NCBI RefSeq assembly: GCF_018919165.1
Contig: NZ_JAHLQM010000026.1
Location: forward strand, 1 to 36,485
Length of the DNA stretch: 36,485 nucleotides
Reading direction: 5' to 3'
From: Amphibacillus sp. MSJ-3
Lineage (GTDB): Bacteria > Bacillota > Bacilli > Bacillales > Amphibacillaceae
Below the pieces are notes generated by a model, which was not told the DNA's origin, searched no databases, and saw only the letters and a program-made list of their open reading frames with translations. A program made the position numbers and the translations under genes. The number at the start of each line of letters is the position of its first letter. Positions within the stretch are counted from its first letter, which is position 1. Positions 1-9,243 of this stretch are shown here, piece after piece.

Positions 1-108
1 GGATCAATAACAATTATTCTCTTTTCCAAGAACATTAAATTAGTATTTAACCAATTTTTAATAGCTAAATCTCATGTTTTTATTTATTCCTTAGTTTTCA
101 TAGAACTT

Positions 109-134
109 TTTACATTACCTTAATATGATATAAT
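109..134 (+). promoter_or_regulatory. Possible extended -10 promoter
   Basis: A TATAAT hexamer at 129-134 is preceded by TG one base upstream (126-127), which is an extended -10. A TTTACA at 109-114 is only 14 bases away, so the -35 match is poor. It would drive the small membrane protein gene starting near 207. Confidence 0.4.
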
Positions 135-143
135 AATAATATA

Positions 144-185
144 ACATTTTCCTGGTAAAATGTAAATTTTTTAAAAACAGGAAAA
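144..185 (+). promoter_or_regulatory. Leader with two mutually exclusive hairpins
   Basis: ACATTTT (144-150) pairs with AAAATGT (157-163). The overlapping segment TTTTCCTG (147-154) pairs perfectly with CAGGAAAA (178-185). Both use 147-150, so only one can form at a time. The first is followed by a T run (about 167-172). The ribosome binding site is at 191-197. This resembles an attenuator or translation switch, but AT-rich DNA gives such pairings by chance. Confidence 0.3.
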
Positions 186-206
186 TAACAGAAGGGAATG
201 TTTGTA

Positions 207-644
207 TTGAAGAAAAATAAAATAATCATTCTAGTTATAACTTTAATTCTTTTGCTCGGTGGTATTTTTATCTGGAATAAATTAAAAAGTGAATCTTTAA
301 CAACACCTGAAGGGACACTAGATGCTTATCTTACTGAAGTTCAACAAAGACCTTACTCATTTGAGAAGGCAATTAACTATGTAGACGATACTGTTTTAGA
401 TGATGAATTTCTACAATCTATTAAAGAAGAATCAAACGATATTAATGCACCGACTTACAATAGTTTTAATTTATCAGAACAATTTATAGACCCATCAAAT
501 GAAGAGGCATCTATTGAAGTCGAATTTATATATGATAACGGCTATACCTCTAACAATACTTTTAATTTAAAAAAAATTAATGATCATTGGAAAATAGATT
601 TACAAAATGTTCAAGAAGAATATTTTTCGTTAATCGATGATTGA
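207..644 (+). CDS. Small membrane-anchored extracytoplasmic protein, function unknown
   Basis: I do not recognise a named family. The protein has a short basic N-terminus (KKNK), one hydrophobic segment of about 18 residues rich in Ile and Leu, and then a soluble acidic domain of about 115 residues. This suggests one N-terminal membrane anchor with the domain outside the cell. The end of the domain (SIEVEFIYDNGY, then LKKINDHWKIDL) resembles the strand pattern of NTF2-like or DUF4878-type secreted proteins, where a conserved Trp precedes the last strand; this is only a resemblance. An ATG at 198 directly touches the GAAGGGA motif (191-197), which is too close. The TTG at 207 sits 9 bases downstream and is the better start. 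The gene stands alone, followed by a strong terminator. Confidence 0.7.
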   Translation: MKKNKIIILVITLILLLGGIFIWNKLKSESLTTPEGTLDAYLTEVQQRPYSFEKAINYVDDTVLDDEFLQSIKEESNDINAPTYNSFNLSEQFIDPSNEEASIEVEFIYDNGYTSNNTFNLKKINDHWKIDLQNVQEEYFSLIDD

Positions 645-738
645 TATATATTTTAATTATTGCTATGATGCATCTATCTGATTATAATCAGATGATTTTA
701 ATACACTAGTTTTGCAATAATTTTTAAAAAAGAATTTT

Positions 739-772
739 AATCAAAACCGCCAGATCTGGTGGTTTTGATTTT
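739..772 (+). terminator. Rho-independent terminator, bidirectional
   Basis: A long near-perfect inverted repeat, AATCAAAACCGCCAGA against TCTGGTGGTTTTGATT (739-770), has a single G-T wobble and T/A-rich flanks on both sides. It ends the transcript of the small membrane protein and could also stop minus-strand transcription coming from the decayed radical SAM gene. Confidence 0.8.
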
Positions 773-968
773 AAATTAATCTATCTATTTTAGTTATCCA
801 TTAAATTGTTCAAAACATCCTATAGCAAAAAAAGAAATGTGACCAATCTGCGAATAGTTGAACTAAAAAACCCCATTACTTAACATCGATAGGGGGACAA
901 GTTTCTTTACACCATTAATCATAAATATTTCAATTTCATTCGAGCTTAATGTGTAACTGTTATCTTTC

Positions 969-1938
969 CTAAACCTCATAAAAATATAGCTTCAAAATCT
1001 TACGGTAATTTATCATAAAAAAACCACCTATAGTATATATGAACTTCCTCCTAGGCCATTTTGGTTTAAGATTTTGTCCGCATGCCCAAGTGCACATTCT
1101 TATCTTGACATTTATATATACATTATACATAACTGGATCAATGCCATTTATTGATTTAGTGAAATGAAAAGCTCGTGAACGACAACCACCCAAACATTGT
1201 TCTTTGAATTCACAATCATTTAATTTATGACAATTAACATTTAAATTATCATTAAAAAAGTTATTGAATATCCCAGATGAATTATCTTCAAAAATGTTCC
1301 CAAAGAAAAAATTTTCTGAATATTCTTTTTTTAAAAGGAGGGACATAATATGGCATTTTCTAGATAATCAATAAATAAGAAGCTTCTATTAACCCCACAA
1401 TCCTTTGAGTATATACAATTAGAGCTACAAATGTTTGCTTCATCTAAGTTTAATGGTTTTTTAGATGTCCATTGATCTATAGCTATTTTTTTATAATAAG
1501 AACTTACCTTTTTTAAATGATTAACTGAAGTTTTCTCCGCCCTCCCGATAGGGATAATGATATCTGCTATATAGTTTACTCCTAAATCCATTTTCAGAAA
1601 ATTAACCAAATCTTGAATTTCATCTTCTGATTTTCTATCGATCATCATATTTACCCTTATTGGAATATTATTTTTTTCAATATTCTTATTGACTTAATTG
1701 TTTTATAATATGCTCCCCTTGCTCCTCTAAAAGCATCATGAGATGAAGACTCAAAATAATCTAAACTTGTAATTATATTAATGTTCATTTTTTTATTTCT
1801 GGAACCATTTTCTCTTTTAACGGTGAAGGATCCAAGTGACAAGAAAAGATAATCCTACTTATACCTCCCCATGGGGCAAAGCAACTGATTAAATTAACCA
1901 TCTCAAGTAGACTTTTTCTAATATGTAGTCGCTATATG
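969..1938 (-). pseudogene. Radical SAM/SPASM protein, frameshifted remnant
   Basis: Read on the minus strand, pieces of one protein appear in order in different frames. First comes a stretch ending GGISRIIFS (about 1935-1840), which matches the radical SAM strand before the GGEP-like motif. Next, 1842-1657 holds ITSLDYF and HDAFRGARGAYYKTI, the usual substrate-binding strand and helix of SPASM-type enzymes. Then 1648-1331 carries CSSNC...DCGVNRSFLFI and an ILCPS segment, and 1346-969 carries GNIFEDN and DCEFKEQCLGGCRSRA, a typical SPASM auxiliary cluster region. The N-terminal CxxxCxxC that binds the catalytic Fe-S cluster is absent: the region is cut off at about 1938, next to the deoC terminator. 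At least three frame changes are needed to join the parts. Such enzymes usually mature peptides or act as anaerobic sulfatase-like maturases; the original substrate cannot be told, and no precursor peptide gene is visible nearby. Confidence 0.8.
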
Positions 1939-2013
1939 AGCAATGAAAGTTGTCCAAATAGCAAATTAATAACCCTACTTTTTGTTAGTATGAGTCTTTT
2001 TTTAAGAAGAACA

Positions 2014-2059
2014 AATAGAAACCCTTAGCAACGAAAGTAGTTTGCTAAGGGTTTCTATT
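2014..2059 (-). terminator. Terminator of the nucleoside salvage operon
   Basis: An 18-bp perfect stem, AATAGAAACCCTTAGCAA (2014-2031) with its complement at 2042-2059 and a 10-base loop, lies just after the deoC stop. On the minus strand it is followed by a moderately T-rich stretch. Confidence 0.85.
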
Positions 2060-2076
2060 ATTTAGTCTATAATTAA

Positions 2077-3179
<1,103 letters not shown>

Positions 3180-3210
3180 TTATTATTGTTCAAGTAAATA
3201 AAGTAGGAAA

Positions 3211-4029
3211 CTAAGGAAAGTATGTCAAAATCTCCGTAACTAGTGTTAAAAAGGCTTCTCTAACTTTTTCTGTTGTTTCGATCACTTCTTCATGGTTTAA
3301 CGGCTGATCTAAAATACCCGCAGCCATGTTAGAAATACATGAAATGCCTAATACATTGAGCCCAATATGACGAGCAACAATAACCTCAGGAACAGTTGAC
3401 ATACCAACAGCATCCCCACCAACTGCTTGTAACATCCTAATTTCCGCTGGTGTTTCGTAAGTTGGTCCTGTGTTCCAAACATAGACTCCCTCCTTAAGAT
3501 CAATGCCAAGATCACTAGCAACTTTCCTAGCAATCTCTTGTAGTGACCGGTCATAAGCTGTTGACATGTCTGGGAAGCGTACACCTTGACGATCATCGTT
3601 TGGTCCAATTAAAGGATTTTGACCTGTATGATTAATATGATCAGTGATTAACATTAAATCACCGGGTGTAAAATCAGTATTAACTCCCCCAGCCGCATTG
3701 GTTACTAGCAATGTTTCAATTCCCAATGCCCCCATTACACGAACAGGAAAAGTAACGATATCTAATTCGTAACCCTCGTAGTAATGAAACCGCCCTTGCA
3801 TTGCAATCACTGGTACACCTTTTAGAGTTCCACTTACTAGTTGACCTGCGTGACCTTCGACCGTTGAAATAGGAAAACCAGGTATATCCGCATACTTAAT
3901 TCGAACAGGTGCTTCAATTTGTTCAGCCAGCATTCCTAAACCAGAACCTAAGATTAAACCAACTTTTGGTTTTACCTTAAGCTTTTCGGCGATAAATAAT
4001 TTTGCTTCTTCTAATTGCTTTAATTCCAT
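3211..4029 (-). CDS. punA: Purine nucleoside phosphorylase
   Basis: Trimeric-type (PNP/MTAP family) phosphorylase of 272 residues, close to the Bacillus PunA length. It phosphorolyses inosine and guanosine or their deoxy forms to base plus (deoxy)ribose 1-phosphate. Motifs in order are LILGSGLG (phosphate loop), VEGHAGQLV, GRFHYYEGY, VTNAAGGVN, VYVWNTGPTYETPAE, and MSTVPEVIVARH followed by GISCISNMAAG with the base-binding Asn. The ribosome binding site is AGGGGGAGGAG just before the ATG. It starts 17 bases after deoB, whose product isomerises the sugar phosphate it makes. Confidence 0.96.
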   Translation of the reverse strand: MELKQLEEAKLFIAEKLKVKPKVGLILGSGLGMLAEQIEAPVRIKYADIPGFPISTVEGHAGQLVSGTLKGVPVIAMQGRFHYYEGYELDIVTFPVRVMGALGIETLLVTNAAGGVNTDFTPGDLMLITDHINHTGQNPLIGPNDDRQGVRFPDMSTAYDRSLQEIARKVASDLGIDLKEGVYVWNTGPTYETPAEIRMLQAVGGDAVGMSTVPEVIVARHIGLNVLGISCISNMAAGILDQPLNHEEVIETTEKVREAFLTLVTEILTYFP

Positions 4030-4045
4030 TGTCTCCTCCCCCTCA

Positions 4046-5227
4046 TTATTTTATCTTTGGTAAAAAACTCTCCCCGTATTTTGGCAGCTTAACTTTAAAA
4101 TTATCAGCAATCGTTGCACCAATATCAGCAAAAGTTTTTCGAAGTGGCAATTCTGATCCAACTTCAATATTTTTATGATATACGAGTAACGGTACATATT
4201 CACGGGTATGATCTGTTCCATGGTGTGTTGGATCATTTCCATGGTCAGCAGTAATAATGAGTAAATCATCTTGACGTAATTTATCTATGACTTCCGGTAA
4301 TCGTTGATCAAATGTCTCTAACGCTTTACCATAACCCTCGGGATTACGTCGATGGCCATATTTAGCGTCAAAATCAACAAGATTTAAGAAGTTTAAGCCA
4401 TGAAAATCTCGGTCAATAGATTGAATGAATTTTTCCATACCGTCATCATTATCTGTTGTTCGAATCGATTCCGTTACACCTTCACCGTCATAGATATCTG
4501 AAATTTTCCCTAGAGCAAGTACGTCAAAATCAGCATCCTTTAATTCATTCATAACTGTACGACCAAAAGGTTTTAATGCATAATCGTGGCGATTAGCTGT
4601 ACGCTCAAAGGAGCCAGGTTCACCGATAAACGGACGGGCAATCACACGACCTACCATATATTCCTCATTCATTGTTAATTGACGAGCAATTTCACAAATA
4701 TGATATAATTCATCGATTGGAACAATATCTTCATGCGCAGCAATTTGTAAAACTGAGTCCGCAGAAGTATAAACAATTAGATCCCCTGTTCGCATGTGTT
4801 CTTCACCAAGTTCGACTAATATTTCCGTCCCTGAAGCGGGCTTATTGCCAATAATACCACGTCCTGTACGTTGTTTTAATTCATCAAGTAATTGATCTGG
4901 AAAACCATTCGCGAACGTTTGGAAAGGTTGGTCGATATAAAGGCCCATTATTTCCCAATGGCCAGTCATCGTATCTTTGCCAACAGATGCTTCCTCCATT
5001 TTTGTATAGTATGCCAAAGGACGATTGGCTTTTTCTATTCCTTTAATTTCACGGATATTGCTTAAGCCTAACTGTCCCATTGTTGGCATATTTAAGCCAC
5101 CAATATGTTCAGCAATATGCCCCAAGGTATCGGCACCAACATCATTGAAATCAGCTGCGTCTGGTGCCTCACCAATCCCAACTGAATCTAATACGATTAA
5201 GAATATACGTTTAAATTGTTCTTCCAT
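4046..5227 (-). CDS. deoB: Phosphopentomutase
   Basis: Alkaline-phosphatase superfamily mutase (also called Drm) that interconverts (deoxy)ribose 1- and 5-phosphate, linking the phosphorylases to DeoC. The protein has 393 residues, as in Bacillus. The first metal site is in [15 protein letters not shown] near residue 10. The phosphorylated Thr is in [12 protein letters not shown] near residue 85. The C-terminal metal cluster is in [19 protein letters not shown] near residue 325. The start has AAAGGAGAG about 7 bases upstream. A 450-base gap holding a repeat element separates it from pdp, so deoB may have its own promoter as well as read-through from pdp. Confidence 0.97.
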   Translation of the reverse strand: MEEQFKRIFLIVLDSVGIGEAPDAADFNDVGADTLGHIAEHIGGLNMPTMGQLGLSNIREIKGIEKANRPLAYYTKMEEASVGKDTMTGHWEIMGLYIDQPFQTFANGFPDQLLDELKQRTGRGIIGNKPASGTEILVELGEEHMRTGDLIVYTSADSVLQIAAHEDIVPIDELYHICEIARQLTMNEEYMVGRVIARPFIGEPGSFERTANRHDYALKPFGRTVMNELKDADFDVLALGKISDIYDGEGVTESIRTTDNDDGMEKFIQSIDRDFHGLNFLNLVDFDAKYGHRRNPEGYGKALETFDQRLPEVIDKLRQDDLLIITADHGNDPTHHGTDHTREYVPLLVYHKNIEVGSELPLRKTFADIGATIADNFKVKLPKYGESFLPKIK

Positions 5228-5304
5228 TACAGTCTCTCCTTTGAATTAATTATAAAACTGCCAGATAGTTTATCCTTACTCGATCAACATCAATATAAAG
5301 AAAT

Positions 5305-5590
5305 ACTAATAAAGTGAAACTTCAATCAGTGGGAGTTGGGGCTACGGGACCTGGTGGGCTTAGTCTGCCTTCTTCTATACCCACTGACTGGGACTGGGAC
5401 TGGGACTGCGGTTACTCGTCCCATCGAAGTAATTTGCGGTTACTCGTCCCATCGAAAGCATTTGTTCTACCATAAAAGACCCCTAAACCAATCAGACCGT
5501 TACTGGCTATTGTTTCCTACTCACCATCCGATCATTTTCCTCGCATAACTGTAGTGATCGGTATACAGCTAGTTAATCTGAGAAAAAACA
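5305..5590. repeat. Dispersed hairpin repeat, family 1, copy A
   Basis: This fills the pdp-deoB gap. It begins AAAGTGAAACTTCAATCAGT, then a G-rich head closes against CCCACTGACTGGG. Three GGGACT units follow (5390-5407), then two copies of a 25-28 base unit containing GCGGTTACTCGTCCCATCGA (5408 and 5436). The tail carries AGTGATCGG and AGTTAATCTG. Matching stretches occur near 13110, 17750, 18870 and 20777. No coding sense is visible. Confidence 0.75.
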
Positions 5591-5680
5591 ACTGAGCTTA
5601 TGATTAGTTCTATCACTCATTTGCACTATTTCTAGTCCATAAAAGCTCAATTGATCAATTACCTTAATTAATTCAAATCA

Positions 5681-6985
5681 TTATTCTGAAATAACGGCGT
5701 GAATCAATGGTGCTGATGTTACTTCCTCAACTTGAATTTGATAGGCCTGTTCAACTTTTGCTAAAACTTCCTTGATTTCTGTTTGATTACTATGAACGAC
5801 TGCAATTGTGTCTCCCGCTTCAATATAGTCGCCGACTTTTTTCGTCAAAACGACACCGACTGCAAGATCAATTTCTGAGTCTTTTGTCATTCTTCCTGCA
5901 CCTAACATGCTAGCCGCAGCCCCAATTTCTTCCGCAGTAATTTCAGATATATAGCCAGACTCCCTAGCTTTCACAGCTGTTTGGTAGCGAGCGGATGGTA
6001 ATTTTTCTGGTTGATCGATGATTGAAGAATCGCCGCCTTGAGAAGCAATAAACGTTTTGAATTTCTCTATTGCCTGGCCATTTTTGATAACAGCGACTAA
6101 TTTTTCACGTGCTTGCTCAATAGTATCTGCCTTTTGCGCTAAATAAACCATATGACTTCCTAGCACCAAGCATAATTCAGTTAAATCACTTGGTCCTTCA
6201 CCTTTTAAAGTTGCAATTGCTTCTTTTACTTCCAAGGCATTTCCAACTGCATAACCTAACGGCTGACTCATGTCCGAGATAACCGCCATTGTTCTTCTAC
6301 CTGCGCCATTCCCAATCTCAACCATTGCTTGAGCCAGATCCTTTGCTCCGGTTAAATCCTTCATAAAAGCACCTGAACCTGTCTTCACATCTAATACAAT
6401 CGCATTAGCACCTGATGCGATCTTCTTACTCATAATGGAGCTTGCTATTAAAGGAATAGAATTTACTGTGCCAGTCACATCACGAAGAGCATAAAGTTTT
6501 TTATCAGCGGGTGTTAGATTTCCACTTTGCCCAATCACAGCAACTTTATTTTTATTAACGAGTTCATTAAATGTTTTCCCATCTATCTCCACCTGGAAAC
6601 CATCAATTGCTTCTAATTTATCGAGAGTACCTCCTGTATGTCCTAAACCACGTCCAGACATTTTAGCGACCGGAACACCAACAGCTGCAACTAATGGAGC
6701 TAGAACCAATGTAGTTGTATCACCGACTCCGCCCGTACTATGTTTATCCACTTTAATTCCTTCAATTTCAGAAAGATCAATTTCATCACCTGAAGCAACC
6801 ATAGCTTGAGTAAGATAAATGCGTTCTTCTTTTGTCATATCTTGAAAATACAAAGCCATGGCCATTGCCGACATTTGATAATCGGGAATTTGATCATTTG
6901 TGTATTGATCAATCATAAAGGCGATTTCTTCCCTTGTTAAAGCAAATCCATCTCGTTTCTTTGCAATCAGATCCACCATTCTCAT
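5681..6985 (-). CDS. pdp: Pyrimidine-nucleoside phosphorylase
   Basis: Cytosolic enzyme of 434 residues that phosphorolyses uridine, thymidine and deoxyuridine to base plus (deoxy)ribose 1-phosphate. It belongs to the glycosyltransferase 3 family with AnPRT. The phosphate and pyrimidine binding motifs are [15 protein letters not shown] (near residue 80) and [18 protein letters not shown] (near residue 110), followed by [17 protein letters not shown] and the [19 protein letters not shown] stretch. The C-terminal swivelling domain runs from about residue 345 and contains [14 protein letters not shown]-like sequence. The start MRMVDLI matches Bacillus Pdp and has AGGATGGAAG upstream. It is the first enzyme gene of the cluster and lies downstream of a GntR regulator on the same strand. 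Confidence 0.97.
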   Translation of the reverse strand: MRMVDLIAKKRDGFALTREEIAFMIDQYTNDQIPDYQMSAMAMALYFQDMTKEERIYLTQAMVASGDEIDLSEIEGIKVDKHSTGGVGDTTTLVLAPLVAAVGVPVAKMSGRGLGHTGGTLDKLEAIDGFQVEIDGKTFNELVNKNKVAVIGQSGNLTPADKKLYALRDVTGTVNSIPLIASSIMSKKIASGANAIVLDVKTGSGAFMKDLTGAKDLAQAMVEIGNGAGRRTMAVISDMSQPLGYAVGNALEVKEAIATLKGEGPSDLTELCLVLGSHMVYLAQKADTIEQAREKLVAVIKNGQAIEKFKTFIASQGGDSSIIDQPEKLPSARYQTAVKARESGYISEITAEEIGAAASMLGAGRMTKDSEIDLAVGVVLTKKVGDYIEAGDTIAVVHSNQTEIKEVLAKVEQAYQIQVEEVTSAPLIHAVISE

Positions 6986-7194
6986 CTAGCTTCCATCCTT
7001 TCATTTTTTAGCTTAAAGCGATGCTTTCATTAATCACTGTCATACTTTGTCGAAATATACCAATCGGGTTACATGCCTTGTCAGTATAAGCATTTTCACA
7101 GTAAACTTATATACATTAACTTGCCTTCACATATGGACCTATACTTTCTTTCATCATCATTTAGCTACTTTAAAACTGTATTTAATCATCCTAG

Positions 7195-7312
7195 CAGATA
7201 AAGAAGATCTTCATCTAGTGGGGGGCTATCATTCCCCACTTATCATCCCTTCTTTTCACTTGAAATATTACAGCGTGGTGCATATAATCCGTTAATCTGT
7301 GATAAATACCAA
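7195..7312. repeat. Dispersed hairpin repeat, family 2, copy G
   Basis: This lies in the 484-base gap between gntR and pdp. A hairpin AGTGGGG (7217-7223) with CCCCACT (7234-7240) is followed by TTATCATCC, TTTTCACTT and a tail CCGTTAATCTGTGATAAA. The same tail and head pattern recurs near 8340-8512 and 12040-12172. I see no promoter I would defend and no coding region in the rest of the gap. Confidence 0.6.
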
Positions 7313-7469
7313 GCTAGATCTATCCAGCATAGAGCAGGTAATCCTTAACAATTTTATTATATAGGTTAGACGTCCAACGAGTCAATCGACGATATTGCTG
7401 ATTTTAATCAACAAAAACTTAATATCTATCTTTTTTACTTTGCACAAAAGAAGACATTAAGTTTTCTCG

Positions 7470-8195
7470 TTAAAAAATCCGTTTTCTCAAAACATTAAAA
7501 CTCACTTGATCCGATCGAAAGTAATTTAATGAATATAGAACGGGGATATCATTGAGATCGTAGTGTGTTTGTTTCAAAATTAATAATGGGGTATTACGAT
7601 CACAATTTAATATTTTTGATATTTCCTTATGGTAACTAATTGTTTTTATATCTGCTTCTGCATAGCTAATCGTAATTCCAGCATCCTTTTGTAAGGATTT
7701 CAACATTGATTCATCACTTAAGTTGTAATCACTACCAATCACCTTTTCAGGTAATTTATCAATACAATATACAAGTGGCTCACCATCGGCTTTTCTTACA
7801 CGTTTAACAAGAAAAATACGTTCGTCGCCCTCGATCTTCAATTCAGAACTATCCTCACAATGCGGTTCTGTAAAACCAGCATACAGCAATTCCGTTTTAG
7901 GTGTCTTCCCTTCCCGCTTAATCATATCTGTAATACTAAATAATTCTTCTAATCCACCTGAAAAAACAGGCTTTTTATTAACAAAGGTCCCAATACCATG
8001 TCTTCTAATAATGATATTTTCCTCTTCAAGGATTCGTAGAGCCTCTCTCAGTGTATTACGTGAGACGTGTAATTGTTTAGCAAAATCCATCTCCGAAGGC
8101 AAACGCTGCCCAGGTTCAATCTCACCTTTACTAATTTTATCTCTAATCTGTTCGATTACGATTAAATACCGAGGCGTTTGATATTTATAATCCAT
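7470..8195 (-). CDS. GntR-family (HutC/UTRA) transcriptional regulator
   Basis: A 241-residue DNA-binding regulator. The N-terminal winged helix-turn-helix (about residues 5-70) shows RLPSEMDFAKQLHVSRNTLR, REALRILEEENI and RRHGIGTFV, typical of GntR. The rest is a UTRA ligand domain of the HutC subfamily, with FLVKRVRKADGEPLVY and the PLLILKQTHYD ending strands. A longer reading from 8237 exists, but AAGGGGG sits 8 bases before the ATG at 8195 and the family usually begins at this point. It precedes pdp on the same strand. By context it may control the nucleoside cluster and sense a nucleoside or sugar phosphate; that is inference, since Bacillus normally uses the unrelated DeoR for this. Confidence 0.9.
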   Translation of the reverse strand: MDYKYQTPRYLIVIEQIRDKISKGEIEPGQRLPSEMDFAKQLHVSRNTLREALRILEEENIIIRRHGIGTFVNKKPVFSGGLEELFSITDMIKREGKTPKTELLYAGFTEPHCEDSSELKIEGDERIFLVKRVRKADGEPLVYCIDKLPEKVIGSDYNLSDESMLKSLQKDAGITISYAEADIKTISYHKEISKILNCDRNTPLLILKQTHYDLNDIPVLYSLNYFRSDQVSFNVLRKRIF

Positions 8196-8339
8196 CGCAA
8201 TGCCCCCTTCAGCTAATATTGAGTCTGATTTGTTCACTATTGTCTCTAGAATGCGTATTAACTTATTCTTATCATATCATAATATGCCATGAATGAAAGC
8301 GGTAAATTGAGTTCAAGACTTAACTTCTCATATTGTTTT

Positions 8340-8512
8340 TTTGTGGGTAACCGTCTAAGATGGTTAGGCTTCACTCAGCGGAGGTTTTCCTCGTTTTCCC
8401 CAAGCAAAAGATGAAGCAATCAAATTTTTACAAAAATTGATCTCCACTTATAATTCAATCATTCCCCTTGCATAATTGAAGTGAGCCTTATAACCACTAA
8501 TCTGCGATTAAA
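8340..8512. repeat. Dispersed repeat, family 2, copy H
   Basis: This occupies most of the 8196-8656 gap. It shares CACTTATAATTCAATCATTC, AGTGAG and the tail ACCACTAATCTGCGAT with the copies near 7195 and 12040. Its head (GCGGAGG, then CCTCGTTTTCCCC) is a degenerate version of the hairpin. No gene is seen here. Confidence 0.5.
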
Positions 8513-8656
8513 GGTTTTGAATTTTTTAACCGATAAAAAAAGTGTCAGTCAGTAAGTATGTGACTATGTTAAAATTGCTTATTTGGGCAAAAGAATTTAA
8601 AATAAGTGTATCAAGTTTTTTTACAAAGCGGTTTTCTATGCAAAGGTGGGACAAAG

Positions 8657-9148
8657 ATGAAAAAAGTTTTATTTATAATAGCTTGTCTTTTTCTTGTTGG
8701 CTGTCGAACAAATGAGGCACCAGTAAAAGAAGATAATGTGGATATGAATGCAGTTGAAGATCGAGATGAGGGTACTATAACAGAGGGAACAGAGGATCAT
8801 GACGGGGATACTATAACAGAAGAAACAGAGGATCACGACAACCAATCTGATGATAGTCATGAAGTAGAATCTTCCGAGGAAAACCATGACAGTGCAGAGG
8901 AAACTGAAAATAATAATGGCCCCTATAGCTCTGAAGAGGCGATTGATCTCGTCCAGAAATTTGTTCAAGGAGCTGAACTAGACACAGAGCTAAATTACTC
9001 ATACGACGGTGAGGATGAGCAGGGGAATTATCGTATTCAAGTATTCGAGGTAGTTGATCATGGTGAAGGTGAATCACATACAGCCACATATGGTTGGTAT
9101 CTAGTTAACCCTGAAACTGGTGAAGTAACAGACATGCTTGCCCAGTAA
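8657..9148 (+). CDS. Acidic lipoprotein with PepSY-like C-terminus
   Basis: A 163-residue secreted lipoprotein. The start at 8657 has AAAGGTGGG upstream and gives a clean lipoprotein signal: MKK, a hydrophobic core, and the lipobox LVGC with the acylated Cys near residue 16. A strongly acidic, low-complexity linker follows, containing two copies of an 11-residue unit like DTITEETEDHD; the DNA repeats near 8765-8835 show recent duplication. The C-terminal 75 residues (from YSSEEAIDLVQKFV to PETGEVTDM) have the helix-plus-strand layout and ESHTATYGWYLVN motif common in small Bacillaceae lipoproteins related to PepSY-like domains. Function is unknown; a role at the membrane outer face is inferred from the anchor. 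It is a single-gene unit with its own terminator. Confidence 0.85.
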   Translation: MKKVLFIIACLFLVGCRTNEAPVKEDNVDMNAVEDRDEGTITEGTEDHDGDTITEETEDHDNQSDDSHEVESSEENHDSAEETENNNGPYSSEEAIDLVQKFVQGAELDTELNYSYDGEDEQGNYRIQVFEVVDHGEGESHTATYGWYLVNPETGEVTDMLAQ

Positions 9149-9164
9149 TCACTTTATATTTTTT

Positions 9165-9198
9165 AAAAAGCACATGGTGGATAAGCATGTGCTTTTTT
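9165..9198 (+). terminator. Rho-independent terminator
   Basis: AAAAAGCACATG (9165-9176) pairs with CATGTGCTTTTT (9186-9197), with a 9-base loop and a T run. It lies 17 bases after the lipoprotein stop. The A-rich left arm means it can also act on the minus strand for cadA. Confidence 0.9.
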
Positions 9199-9243
9199 GT
9201 TCACCTGTTCTGGGAGGGAAGTAGAATTCCGCACTTGGGAATT

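Noticed and set aside
8669-9089. Minus-strand ORFs opposite the lipoprotein
   Set aside because: They are antisense shadows of the low-complexity acidic linker; the plus-strand gene has a lipobox and a ribosome binding site.
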